The translations under genes were made by a program, and so were the position numbers. The notes beneath the pieces are model-generated. The model had not been told where the DNA came from, ran no database searches, and was given only the letters and a program-made list of their open reading frames with translations. A DNA stretch of 64,000 bases from Sutcliffiella horikoshii DSM 8719. GTDB taxonomy: Bacteria; Bacillota; Bacilli; Bacillales; Bacillaceae_I. The stretch lies in assembly GCA_001648575.1 (NCBI GenBank), contig LQXN01000058.1, forward strand, positions 1-64,000, read 5' to 3'. Positions 52,875 to 61,193 of this stretch are shown in pieces (positions within the stretch are counted from its first letter, which is position 1; the number at the start of each line of letters is the position of its first letter).

Positions 52875-53449
52875 AAAATAAGAAGCGTTTTCTGATTCTT
52901 ATCACTGGAGCTTTTCTGGTACTATCAGGTACTTCGCTCTTCTATCTTTTCTTTAATAAGGCGGAGGCCTTGGCTTCAGAAACGGAAGTACGGGAACTGG
53001 TGGAGAATCAATTCAGGGGCAGCATCATTACCTCCATGCAGCAAAAAAACGAAGCATATGAAGTTTTTATGGAAAATGACATGGGGGAATACCAGCTGAC
53101 TGTGGACGGCCGCACACGAGAGATCACCTCTTTGAAGCTAAAAAACCGTAAAGGGGATGCCGGTGGCTCTGAACCTGGCTCAACTGGTTCAGAGCAAGAG
53201 GAGCCTTCCGATGAGTCGGAGAATCCTGTGCCGCCTGCGGAGGAGGAGCCCGCTCCAAGCATGCTTACAAGGGATGAAGCCATTGAAATTGCATTAAAGG
53301 AAGTACCAGGTAAAGTGGAAGATGTGGAGCTTGATGATGAGGATGGCATCAAGGTATATGAAGTCGAAATCGAAGTGGATGACGATTCGGAGGCGACGAT
53401 CATCATCAATGCATATACAGGAGAAATCCTCTCTTTGACGTGGGATTGA
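52871..53449 (+). CDS. PepSY-domain membrane-anchored protein 1
   Basis: A 192-aa protein with an N-terminal anchor (about 6-28), a first PepSY-like repeat (ETEVRELVENQFRGSI ... YQLTVDGRTREI), a Pro/Glu/Ser-rich linker (about 96-136) and a second PepSY repeat (TRDEAIEIALKEVPGKVEDVEL ... INAYTGEIL). It is translationally coupled to the kinase, so it probably modulates sensing or is a target at the cell surface. Confidence 0.87.
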   Translation: MKNKKRFLILITGAFLVLSGTSLFYLFFNKAEALASETEVRELVENQFRGSIITSMQQKNEAYEVFMENDMGEYQLTVDGRTREITSLKLKNRKGDAGGSEPGSTGSEQEEPSDESENPVPPAEEEPAPSMLTRDEAIEIALKEVPGKVEDVELDDEDGIKVYEVEIEVDDDSEATIIINAYTGEILSLTWD

Positions 53450-53462
53450 GCTAAAGTGATGC

Positions 53463-53504
53463 TTCATTAAGATTTTTTAATGTTTTACTCCTTTTCTATT
53501 AATG
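53463..53504 (+). promoter_or_regulatory. candidate response-regulator operator before PepSY protein 2
   Basis: CATTAA-N6-TTAATG (53465-53482) is an inverted repeat and a further TTAATG begins at 53499, 22 bp (about two helical turns) after the first. TATTAT (about 53514-53519) is a possible -10 with no good -35, as expected for an activator-dependent promoter. Confidence 0.45.
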
Positions 53505-53567
53505 TTGGCTGGCTATTATGTAAAGTGTAGCAAGCGAAACAAACAACATTCCAAGGAGGAATTCATA

Positions 53568-54161
53568 ATGAAAATTTTCACAGCAGCTATAGCAGGAGCC
53601 GTACTTATCGGAGGAATCAGTGTAGGAGCGGAAGCTTTAAAGAACGAAGACACAAAGGAAAACTTAAAGCAGGTCCAGGTTGCCACTACGTCTAAAGAAG
53701 AGGCTGGCATCACATTATCCGAAGCATCCGATATCGTGTTGGCAAAAGTAGAAAATGGCGTTATTAAAGAAGCGGAGAAAGACCGTGAAAACGGGCGTCT
53801 TGTTTATGAAATCGAAGTGAAAAATGATCAATACGAGTTTGATTTCAAAGTGGATGCTTCAAACGGTGAAATCATCAAGGAAGAAAGAGAAGAGCGTGAC
53901 GGCAAGAAAGCATCTGTGACTGGTGGTAACGAGAATGCTGACGCCGGAGAGAATGAAGCAGTGATTTCCATCGATGAGGCAATAGGAATTGCAAAGAAGG
54001 AAGCACCAGGAAAGCTTGAAGACATTGAACTTGAACGTGAAAACGGAAAGCTTGTGTACGAAGTGGAGATTGAAAACTTCGAAAATGGTGACGATGAAGA
54101 TGTAACGGTCTATATTGATGCCATTACAGGGAAAGTACTGTATGTAGAGTGGGATGATTAA
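53568..54161 (+). CDS. PepSY-domain secreted or anchored protein 2
   Basis: A 197-aa protein with a signal-like N-terminus (FTAAIAGAVLIGGISVGAEA) and two PepSY repeats (TLSEASDIVLAKVENGVIKEAE ... KVDASNGEII and SIDEAIGIAKKEAPGKLEDIEL ... YIDAITGKVL). AAGGAGG precedes the ATG. It is separated from PepSY protein 1 by 118 bp with its own likely promoter. Confidence 0.88.
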   Translation: MKIFTAAIAGAVLIGGISVGAEALKNEDTKENLKQVQVATTSKEEAGITLSEASDIVLAKVENGVIKEAEKDRENGRLVYEIEVKNDQYEFDFKVDASNGEIIKEEREERDGKKASVTGGNENADAGENEAVISIDEAIGIAKKEAPGKLEDIELERENGKLVYEVEIENFENGDDEDVTVYIDAITGKVLYVEWDD

Positions 54162-54171
54162 TAGTGGGATG

Positions 54172-54203
54172 AGGGCGGCCCTTTGATGGGGCTGCTTTTT
54201 TAG
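54172..54203 (+). terminator. terminator of the ykoGH-PepSY unit
   Basis: GCGGCCC/GGGGCTGC stem around TTTGAT followed by TTTTTT. The remaining bases to 54351 show no gene. Confidence 0.75.
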
Positions 54204-54351
54204 GTTTGGGTATGATTTGGGTCGTGTTAACTCTCAAGCTTGTTTTTTTGAAAGGTTTTTAGCAAACCAGTCTTTTGAACATTTGTTTTATGCTGATTTC
54301 CGGGAGATTTGTGGCCTTTTAAGCTTGTGAAAAAGCGTTCCCATCCAATTC

Positions 54352-54388
54352 AAAAAAGCCGCCCAGGTTCACTAACTCCCCCGGACGG
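54352..54388 (-). terminator. terminator of cydC
   Basis: Minus-strand CCGTCCGGG/CCTGGGCGG stem followed by CTTTTTTG. Confidence 0.8.
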
Positions 54389-54402
54389 CCAGAACCCCCT
54401 AC

Positions 54403-56127
54403 TTACATAAACACGCTTTTCTCTATCTCTTTCATTTTATAAAAATACCCTTGCGTACTCATCAGTTCATCAAACGTACCTGCCTCCACAACACGGCCAT
54501 TCTCCATGACAATGATTTGGTCCATCTTCTCCAGGCCTGTCAATCGATGACTCACCAGTACCAAAGTATCCTCTGCCGCCACCTCTAATAGCTTTTCAAA
54601 AATCGCCGCTTCCGTTACAGCATCTACAGAGGATGTCGGCTCATCCAAGAGCCACAATCGTGCTGCTTTCAATAATGCACGGGCAATGGAAAGGCGCTGC
54701 TTCTCCCCACCGGAAAGGTTCTCTCCTTTTTCCAATACCTCATCATCCAAGGAGAACCCCTCAAGCTTCACTGCGCCCAAAGCCTCCAGCATCTCCTCAT
54801 CACTCAGTCCATCCTTGGCAAGAGCAAGGTTTTCCCTTATCGTGCCGTAGAAAAAGTGGTTTTCCTGCAAGACGACGTTCGATTTGCTCCACAGGTCCTC
54901 CTGCTCCAAGGCGGCATATTCCCACTGATCCAACGAGATATTCCCCTCGTCTGCCTCATAGATTTTCAACAGCAACGATAATAACGTAGATTTACCGGAA
55001 CCGCTCGGACCGACGATTGCCGTTTTGGAACCTGCCGGCAAACTAAGATTCACCCCATCCAGCATCCAACGGGATTCTCCAGGAAAACGGAAGTCAACAT
55101 CTCTCATTTGAAAGGAAAATGCCTTATTTTCAGGCAGTTCCATCGTTGATTCCAACATTGGCTCCCGAGGCTCGGATTCCGCACCAACCACATCTTCCAA
55201 TCTAGCCGCAGCCCTCCTGCTATCCTCATAATGATTCGGGAAAACAGCCATCGGCGCGGCATTTTCAAATACGGTCAAGGAGATCATCACAAGCATCGCA
55301 AGGAACAGTCCTTCAAACTGCCCTTCCACTGTCAAATACGCCCCAAGCGCAAGCAGCGTCCAGGAAACAAGCAGGGTGATAAATGTGTTCACCGATTGAT
55401 TGAACATCTCCTGCTTTCCTTCCCGCTCCTGCTCGGCCACATAAGAACCGGCAGCCGTGGCAAGCATTTTTTCTTTATCATCCAGCTGTTGATAGATTTT
55501 CAAGTCACGGAAGCCGTAGAACAGTTCTGTCACCTCTGTTGAAAGTGTCCCCCTCTCTTCCCTGACACGATTTTGTAATCGACGCTGGCCTACCGCAAAG
55601 ATAGCTGGCACCACAAAGCCCGTCAAAATCAGCCCAATCAGCATCACGATTGCTAAATATACAGAGAAAAAAGAAATGAAGAATATCGTACTCAAAAAGA
55701 CAAGCACCAGCACAATCGGTGGGTAGAACACGCGAAGAAAGAAATTCTGCAGGCTCTCCACGTCCCCCACGATCCGTGCAAGCAAATCGCCGCTGCGGTA
55801 CTTCTGAAAAATCTGTGGCGCAAGCGGCTCTATTTTTTTATAAAAAGAAACACGTAGATTACTTAATATCGTAAAGGTCGCCCTATGCGAGTATAGTCTC
55901 TCGCCGTAGCGGCTGAAGGCCCTCGCAAAACCGAAGAGTTTCAGGACCGCGATCATCACGGTCAAGGTATAGATCGGCGGAGCCAGCGCCGCTTTGGAAA
56001 TGAGGTAACCACTTGAGGCGAATAGCCCCACAGCCGTAATCCCTGCTGAGAATCCGAGCAAAATGGACAGCAGTATGTCTTTCTTTTCCAACATGATCAG
56101 CTTCACGACATGTGCTAATTCTCTCAT
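54403..56127 (-). CDS. cydC: CydC, ABC exporter subunit for cytochrome bd assembly
   Basis: A 574-aa fused membrane/ATPase half-transporter with Walker A GPSGSGKST, signature NLSGGEKQRLSIARAL and Walker B LWLLDEPTSSVD. CydDC exports reduced thiols (cysteine, glutathione-type) and is needed for cytochrome bd maturation. It overlaps cydD by 4 bp. No cydAB is in the window. Confidence 0.93.
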   Translation of the reverse strand: MRELAHVVKLIMLEKKDILLSILLGFSAGITAVGLFASSGYLISKAALAPPIYTLTVMIAVLKLFGFARAFSRYGERLYSHRATFTILSNLRVSFYKKIEPLAPQIFQKYRSGDLLARIVGDVESLQNFFLRVFYPPIVLVLVFLSTIFFISFFSVYLAIVMLIGLILTGFVVPAIFAVGQRRLQNRVREERGTLSTEVTELFYGFRDLKIYQQLDDKEKMLATAAGSYVAEQEREGKQEMFNQSVNTFITLLVSWTLLALGAYLTVEGQFEGLFLAMLVMISLTVFENAAPMAVFPNHYEDSRRAAARLEDVVGAESEPREPMLESTMELPENKAFSFQMRDVDFRFPGESRWMLDGVNLSLPAGSKTAIVGPSGSGKSTLLSLLLKIYEADEGNISLDQWEYAALEQEDLWSKSNVVLQENHFFYGTIRENLALAKDGLSDEEMLEALGAVKLEGFSLDDEVLEKGENLSGGEKQRLSIARALLKAARLWLLDEPTSSVDAVTEAAIFEKLLEVAAEDTLVLVSHRLTGLEKMDQIIVMENGRVVEAGTFDELMSTQGYFYKMKEIEKSVFM

Positions 56128-57857
56128 CCTGCGCTCCCTCCTTGCTGTACAGACACCATTTCACGGTAAGCCGGCACTGCTTCGACCAGCTCCTCGTGTG
56201 TTCCTTGGGCGATCAGTGCGCCTGCATCAAGCAGTAAAATGGAGTCTGCCTGTTTGATTGTGTGCAGCCTGTGTGCAACGGTGATGACGGTAGACGTTTC
56301 GGCCAGCTCCTTCATCGAAGCTTGCAATATCCGCTCTGTCTGGAGGTCAAGTCCTGTTGTCGGTTCATCAAACAGGATGACGGACGGCTTTTTCAAAAAG
56401 GCACGTGCCAACGCCAATCGCTGCTTCTCCCCGCCAGATAATCCTCTCCCCGCTTCACCGATTTTCGTTTCGAAACCTTCTGGCAAAGAGTCAATCAACG
56501 GCAGGATTCCAGCTTTCTCCGATGCATCTCGTATTTCCTCTATGGTTGCTTCCGTTTTTCCACCAATCGCGATGTTCTCAGCGATCGTTCCGGAGAAAAG
56601 ATACGGATTCTGCGAGATATAGCTCACACGGTCAAACCATGGTTTTTCCTCATAATCAAATAATGGCTTTCCATCCACCAGCACTTCACCTTCTGTCGGA
56701 CGGATCAATCCCGCAATCAGATTAAGGAGTGTCGATTTCCCGGCACCGCTCCGACCAATCAAGGCAAGCTGCGTGTATGGCGGGATATCCACTGAAAGAT
56801 CCTGTATCGCAAAGCCTTTTTCTCCATAACGGAAGCCGAGGTTCTTCAGGAGGATGGAAGGCGGACCGTTTTTAGCTGGAAGGGATGTGTCTCCCCATTC
56901 CATTGGTGCCTCCTCTTCCGCGAGCTCATCTGTCACTTTTTTAGCGGCTCCCATACTTCCCCGCCCCGTATGGAAGGCACTTCCCAGCTCCTTTAGATAA
57001 AGGTAGAACTCAGGTGCCAATACCAACACGAAGAATGCGGTAAAGAACGTAACATTTTCAAAAACAACCAACTGCAAGCCTACTTCAAGCGCGATCAATC
57101 CAATGGCTAGCATCGAGATGAACTCAAGCATCAAGGACGACAGAAATGCGATCTTCAACACTTCCATCGTTGCATCACGAAAGCTTAAGCTGCTGTTCTC
57201 AATCGTCTCCTGTTGTTTGGCCGAACGACCGAAAAGCTTCAGTGTCGTGAGCCCTTGTAACGTATCAAGGAATGTTCCGGAAAATGCGTTCAGTTTATCC
57301 ATCTGCTCTTCCGATTTCTTTTTCGTTTTCAATCCTACGACAATCATGAAAATAGGAATGAATGGTGCTGTGACCAATATGATTAGTCCTGTATTCATAT
57401 GCTGGCTGAATGCCGCGATCAATATCATGATCGGGATGATGCTCGATTGGATGACCTGTGGCACATACCTGCTGAAATACGGATCGATCTCATCCACCGC
57501 ATCCATCATGACACTCACCTTCTGGCCAGATTGACCTTTCAGGGAAGCTTGGACAGGACTGTTCGAATACTTTTGGAGCAGGGCGGTGCGAAAATCGCGT
57601 TTTACCCTCGCCGCTAGCTTCACACCGGTGACACCGCTCCAATAGGTCAAGGCCGCCCGTGCCGCCAATAACGCCAGCAGCCCTCCAAGGAATGGCAGGA
57701 TTTCCTGGAACGAGTGGCCCCTTAAGAACACGCGGTCCACGATGGTGACAAAGAAGTATGCCTGGCCGATGACCGTCGCCCCTGTCAGGACGGCGATTAA
57801 GATCAGGATTATTCTTGTGCTTCTATGTGATTTTGCTATTGTCTTTAAATCCGTCAT
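56124..57857 (-). CDS. cydD: CydD, ABC exporter subunit for cytochrome bd assembly
   Basis: A 577-aa half-transporter paired with CydC, with six helices, Walker A GRSGAGKST, signature GLSGGEKQRLALARAF and Walker B VILFDEPTTGLD. A Rex-type operator lies about 90 bp upstream. Order cydD-cydC with a 4-bp overlap indicates one transcript. Confidence 0.93.
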   Translation of the reverse strand: MTDLKTIAKSHRSTRIILILIAVLTGATVIGQAYFFVTIVDRVFLRGHSFQEILPFLGGLLALLAARAALTYWSGVTGVKLAARVKRDFRTALLQKYSNSPVQASLKGQSGQKVSVMMDAVDEIDPYFSRYVPQVIQSSIIPIMILIAAFSQHMNTGLIILVTAPFIPIFMIVVGLKTKKKSEEQMDKLNAFSGTFLDTLQGLTTLKLFGRSAKQQETIENSSLSFRDATMEVLKIAFLSSLMLEFISMLAIGLIALEVGLQLVVFENVTFFTAFFVLVLAPEFYLYLKELGSAFHTGRGSMGAAKKVTDELAEEEAPMEWGDTSLPAKNGPPSILLKNLGFRYGEKGFAIQDLSVDIPPYTQLALIGRSGAGKSTLLNLIAGLIRPTEGEVLVDGKPLFDYEEKPWFDRVSYISQNPYLFSGTIAENIAIGGKTEATIEEIRDASEKAGILPLIDSLPEGFETKIGEAGRGLSGGEKQRLALARAFLKKPSVILFDEPTTGLDLQTERILQASMKELAETSTVITVAHRLHTIKQADSILLLDAGALIAQGTHEELVEAVPAYREMVSVQQGGSAG

Positions 57858-57947
57858 ATAGTTAAATCCCTCTTTTCTGTTGATGGGAATTGGATTTTAT
57901 GGTTTGGTTGGTGGTAAGTTGGATATCTTGTTGGTTATTTAGCTAGT

Positions 57948-57965
57948 TAGTGAAAAGTTTCACAT
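57948..57965 (-). promoter_or_regulatory. Rex-type (NADH/NAD redox) operator upstream of cydDC
   Basis: TAGTGAAAAGTTTCACAT matches the Rex box TTGTGAA-N4-TTCACAA except for one base in each outer arm and is palindromic at its centre. Rex represses cyd genes in Bacillus when NADH is low. Confidence 0.7.
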
Positions 57966-58106
57966 ACTTTATAGTTATCATTATATATCATGCCTGCTGG
58001 AATTTCTTCTTTTGGGATTGACCATTTTATGACATATTTAATGTTTTCCCTTTTCCTTCGTTAATGTAACGGATTATTCAGGGGACGAAATTTGCTCTCT
58101 TTTTCT

Positions 58107-58315
58107 TGTGAAGGGATTATTTGCCGTTGTGATGGGTTTAAGAGGAGATATGAAGGGATTTTTCCCACTTGTGATGGGATTTCCCCCTCTTGTGAAGGGA
58201 TTAATTTTTCACAGTTCATCAAGGCCACATATATACGAGAAATACGACTCGTTGTGAAGGAATTGTATAAACTAATGAAGGGATTAAGCATTATTGTGAA
58301 GGGATTCTCACTAAA
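58107..58315. repeat. 21-bp-period tandem array C (5 + 3 units)
   Basis: Units start at 58107, 58128, 58149, 58170 and 58191, then at 58253, 58274 and 58295. The core is TGTGAAGGGATT with a variable 9-nt tail, and the period is exactly 21 bp within each block. The minus strand is an open frame reading (I/N)PSQ-x3 and NPF-x4 heptads (58061-58342), with no convincing ribosome site. Confidence 0.88.
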
Positions 58316-58471
58316 CTTTTTAATCAAGGACAAAAATTCCACCCTAACAACTTCTACCCCATCCCTTTAGCGCATAAAATTAAATCATTCATAAAAAAAC
58401 ATTGCATTTCCCCTTCACCTGTTGTAAATTAGTACAATAATTAAATTGTTCAGATAATTAAATAGTGAACT

Positions 58472-58595
58472 TTCTTATCCAGAGAGGTTGAGGGAATGGC
58501 CCGAAGACACCTCAGCAACCAGCAGCGCCCGCTTTATCGGACGCTGAAAAGGTGCTAATTCCAGCAAGCTGTGATGCTTGCAGAGATGAGAAGAA
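58472..58595 (+). promoter_or_regulatory. S-box (SAM-I) riboswitch aptamer
   Basis: The signature elements are present in order: TTATCCAGAGAGGTTGAGGG, ATGGCCCGAAGACACCTCAG, CAACC, AAGGTGCTAATTCCAGC and a closing GATGAGAAG that pairs with the start. It binds S-adenosylmethionine and turns off the downstream genes. Confidence 0.95.
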
Positions 58596-58611
58596 TGAAC
58601 TTTCGATTGAA

Positions 58612-58645
58612 AAGTCTTCTTCTTATAGAAGGCTTTTTCTTTTTA
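58612..58645 (+). terminator. riboswitch-controlled terminator
   Basis: AAGTCTTCT/AGAAGGCTT stem around TCTTAT followed by TTTCTTTTT. The 5' side can pair with the aptamer end (AGAAG) as antiterminator. Confidence 0.85.
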
Positions 58646-58678
58646 TTCCCGGCCTTTTTATATCTCTTAAACCCCTCT

Positions 58679-58806
58679 GTTGCTTTTCGTTCCAGGTGTT
58701 CGCTTTCCGCGGGGCGACCTTGAGGATCCTCGGGCTATTGCCCGGCGGGATCTCAAGATTGTCGCTTCTCTCCCGCAGGATTCTAACGCCTTACTCTTCA
58801 AGCAAC
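58679..58806. repeat. structured repeat core, copy 3, in the metI leader
   Basis: GTTGCTTTTCGTTCCAGGTG, TTCGCTTTCCGCGGGGCGAC, GGATCCTCGGGCTATTGCCC and a closing AAGCAAC align with the core of element copy 2 in the same orientation. The ends are complementary. It lies between the riboswitch terminator and the metI ribosome site, so it is part of the mRNA leader. Confidence 0.7.
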
Positions 58807-58875
58807 AGGGGGGACTGGATCCCTTATCCCCTCTGCTTATAGGAAGCCGTCACTTGCAAATATAGGAGGCCTATC

Positions 58876-59994
58876 ATGTACAAAACCGAAACGAAGCTTG
58901 CGCAAATTGGAAACCGCACTGAAACTGCCACTGGAACCGTGAATCCGCCTGTTTATTTTTCCACTGCCTATCGACACGAAGGGATCGGGCAATCAACGGG
59001 CTATGACTATACTAGAACAGGAAATCCGACGCGTCATGTGCTGGAAAAGGCGATTGCCGACCTTGAAAGCGGCGACCAGGGGTTTGCCTGCAGCTCAGGC
59101 ATGGCTGCAATTTTGACGATACTCTCCCTGTTCAAGTCCGGTGACCATCTTATCGTCTGCAAGGATTTGTACGGCGGGACCTACCGTCTTTTTGAAGAAG
59201 GCTATAAGAAATGGGGACTGTGTTGTAGCTATGTGGACACGACCGACCTTTCACAAATCGAAGCTGCAATCACTCCACAGACGACGGCCATTTTTGTGGA
59301 GACCCCAACAAATCCCCTGATGGTAGAAACAGATCTTGAAGCCGTTTCAAAGCTCGCGAAAGCGCACGGGATCCTTCTGATCTGTGACAATACGTTTTAT
59401 ACTCCTGTTCTATTAAACCCCATACCTTTAGGCGCTGACATCGTCATTCATAGCGCCACCAAATACCTTGGCGGACATAATGATGTGCTGGCTGGGCTCA
59501 TAGTCGCAAAAGGCGAGGCGCTTTGTGAATCACTCTCCCTTCACCATAATGCGGCAGGTGCGGTGCTGAGCCCATTCGACTCATGGCTTTTGATGCGCGG
59601 GATGAAAACCCTCTCCCTTCGTATGGAACGGCATGAGAAGAATGCGAAACAAATCGCGGACTACTTGACTCAGCATGATTCCATCACGGACGTACTGTAT
59701 CCAGGAAGGGGCGGGATGCTCTCCTTTCGAATAAAAGAGGAGGCGTGGGTGAACCCGTTGCTTCAGAACCTCAACCTCATCACTTTTGCCGAAAGCCTTG
59801 GCGGTGTGGAGAGTTTCATCACTTATCCTGCCACCCAGACCCATGCGGACATTCCGGAAAAGATCCGTATCGAGACGGGCGTATGCAACAGGCTGCTGCG
59901 CTTTTCGGTCGGCATTGAAGACGCAGATGACTTGATTCAAGATTTAGGGGCGGCGCTGAAGGCTGCTTCCATCCAAAAGGAGGTCCTATTGTGA
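58876..59994 (+). CDS. metI: cystathionine gamma-synthase / O-acylhomoserine thiolyase
   Basis: A 372-aa Cys/Met-metabolism PLP enzyme with SSGMAAILTIL, LYGGTYRLFEEG, the PLP Asp in LICDNTFYTP and PLP lysine in HSATKYLGGHND. MetI converts O-acetylhomoserine to cystathionine, and can use sulfide. AGGAGG precedes ATG. It is the first gene after the S-box and overlaps metC by 4 bp. Confidence 0.95.
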   Translation: MYKTETKLAQIGNRTETATGTVNPPVYFSTAYRHEGIGQSTGYDYTRTGNPTRHVLEKAIADLESGDQGFACSSGMAAILTILSLFKSGDHLIVCKDLYGGTYRLFEEGYKKWGLCCSYVDTTDLSQIEAAITPQTTAIFVETPTNPLMVETDLEAVSKLAKAHGILLICDNTFYTPVLLNPIPLGADIVIHSATKYLGGHNDVLAGLIVAKGEALCESLSLHHNAAGAVLSPFDSWLLMRGMKTLSLRMERHEKNAKQIADYLTQHDSITDVLYPGRGGMLSFRIKEEAWVNPLLQNLNLITFAESLGGVESFITYPATQTHADIPEKIRIETGVCNRLLRFSVGIEDADDLIQDLGAALKAASIQKEVLL

Positions 59995-61193
59995 GCCATT
60001 CTTTTCAAACTAAGCTGTTGCACAATCGCCACAAGGTAGACAAGAGCAATGGTGCTGTGAGTGTGCCCATCCAGCATGCTTCCACCTTCCATCAAACTGA
60101 TATCGATTCTTTTGGAAAATACGATTATGGCCGTTCCGCAAATCCGACCAGGGAAGCCCTTGAAGAAACAATCGCCCAATTAGAAGAAGGCTCAAGAGGA
60201 TTTGCCTTTTCATCCGGAATGGCGGCAATATCGACCGCTTTCCTCCTCCTCTCACAAGGTGATCACGTATTGATTTCAGAAGATGTGTATGGCGGTACTT
60301 ACCGGATGGTTTCAGAGGTGCTGATCCGCTACGGTGTGGACCATACTTTCGTGGATATGACGGACTTGGATAAAGTGAAAGCAGCCATCCAGGCAAACAC
60401 CAAGCTATTCTACGTGGAAACGCCATCGAATCCATTGTTGAAGGTCACCGATATCACAGCGATTTCCACTCTCGCCAAATCAGTCGGAGCTTGGACATTC
60501 GTCGACAACACCTTCTTGACCCCAGCACTGCAAAAGCCGCTTGAGCTTGGCGCAGACCTTGTCCTTCACAGTGCAACCAAGTTCCTCTCCGGACACAGCG
60601 ATGTGGTGGCAGGACTTGCGGTTGCGAAGGATCCCTTACTTGCCGATCGGTTGGCCTTTTTGCAAAATTCCTTCGGGGCCGTCCTTGGTGTCCAGGATGC
60701 TTGGCTTGTTTTAAGAGGGCTGAAGACGTTGCATGTCAGGCTGGAACAGTCACAAAAATCAGCCTATAAAATAGCGGGTTACCTAGAAAAACACCCTGCC
60801 GTGAAAAATGTCTATTTTCCAGGATTGACAACACATCCCGGTTTCACGCTTCAACACAGGCAGGCACAGGGACCTGGTGCCGTCCTTTCTTTTGAACTGC
60901 ACAGTGAGGAAGACCTCCGGAAGTTTGTCGGCGCGGTGGAGATCCCGGTATTTGCCGTTAGCTTAGGCGCGGTGGAATCGATTCTCTCCTTCCCGGCGAA
61001 AATGTCCCATGCGGCAATGCCGGAAACGGAACGGTTGAAACGGGGCATCTCGAATTCTTTACTCCGCCTGTCAGTCGGCCTCGAGAGTGCGGATGATTTG
61101 ATAAATGATTTTGAACAGGCATTTAACCAGGCAACTGCAGAGAGAAGCTCAGAACTAGAACAACGGAGGGTATACCATGGGAATCTTAGATAG
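59991..61193 (+). CDS. metC: cystathionine beta-lyase
   Basis: A 400-aa paralog of MetI with [42 protein letters not shown] and PLP lysine in [12 protein letters not shown]. It cleaves cystathionine to homocysteine. The GTG start (MSHSFQTKL) overlaps metI by 4 bp with AAAGGAGG upstream. Its 3' end overlaps yitJ by 17 bp. Confidence 0.94.
   Translation: MSHSFQTKLLHNRHKVDKSNGAVSVPIQHASTFHQTDIDSFGKYDYGRSANPTREALEETIAQLEEGSRGFAFSSGMAAISTAFLLLSQGDHVLISEDVYGGTYRMVSEVLIRYGVDHTFVDMTDLDKVKAAIQANTKLFYVETPSNPLLKVTDITAISTLAKSVGAWTFVDNTFLTPALQKPLELGADLVLHSATKFLSGHSDVVAGLAVAKDPLLADRLAFLQNSFGAVLGVQDAWLVLRGLKTLHVRLEQSQKSAYKIAGYLEKHPAVKNVYFPGLTTHPGFTLQHRQAQGPGAVLSFELHSEEDLRKFVGAVEIPVFAVSLGAVESILSFPAKMSHAAMPETERLKRGISNSLLRLSVGLESADDLINDFEQAFNQATAERSSELEQRRVYHGNLR

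Noticed and set aside
58107-58315. CRISPR array
   Set aside because: Units are 21 bp in total with a 12-nt core and 9-nt tails, far too short for repeats and spacers, and no cas genes are present.
58061-58342. 93-aa minus-strand ORF with PSQ heptads as a protein gene
   Set aside because: It is open because the 21-bp repeat unit is a multiple of three; no clear ribosome site or partner gene is seen. Kept as a repeat array, with the coding idea left for testing.
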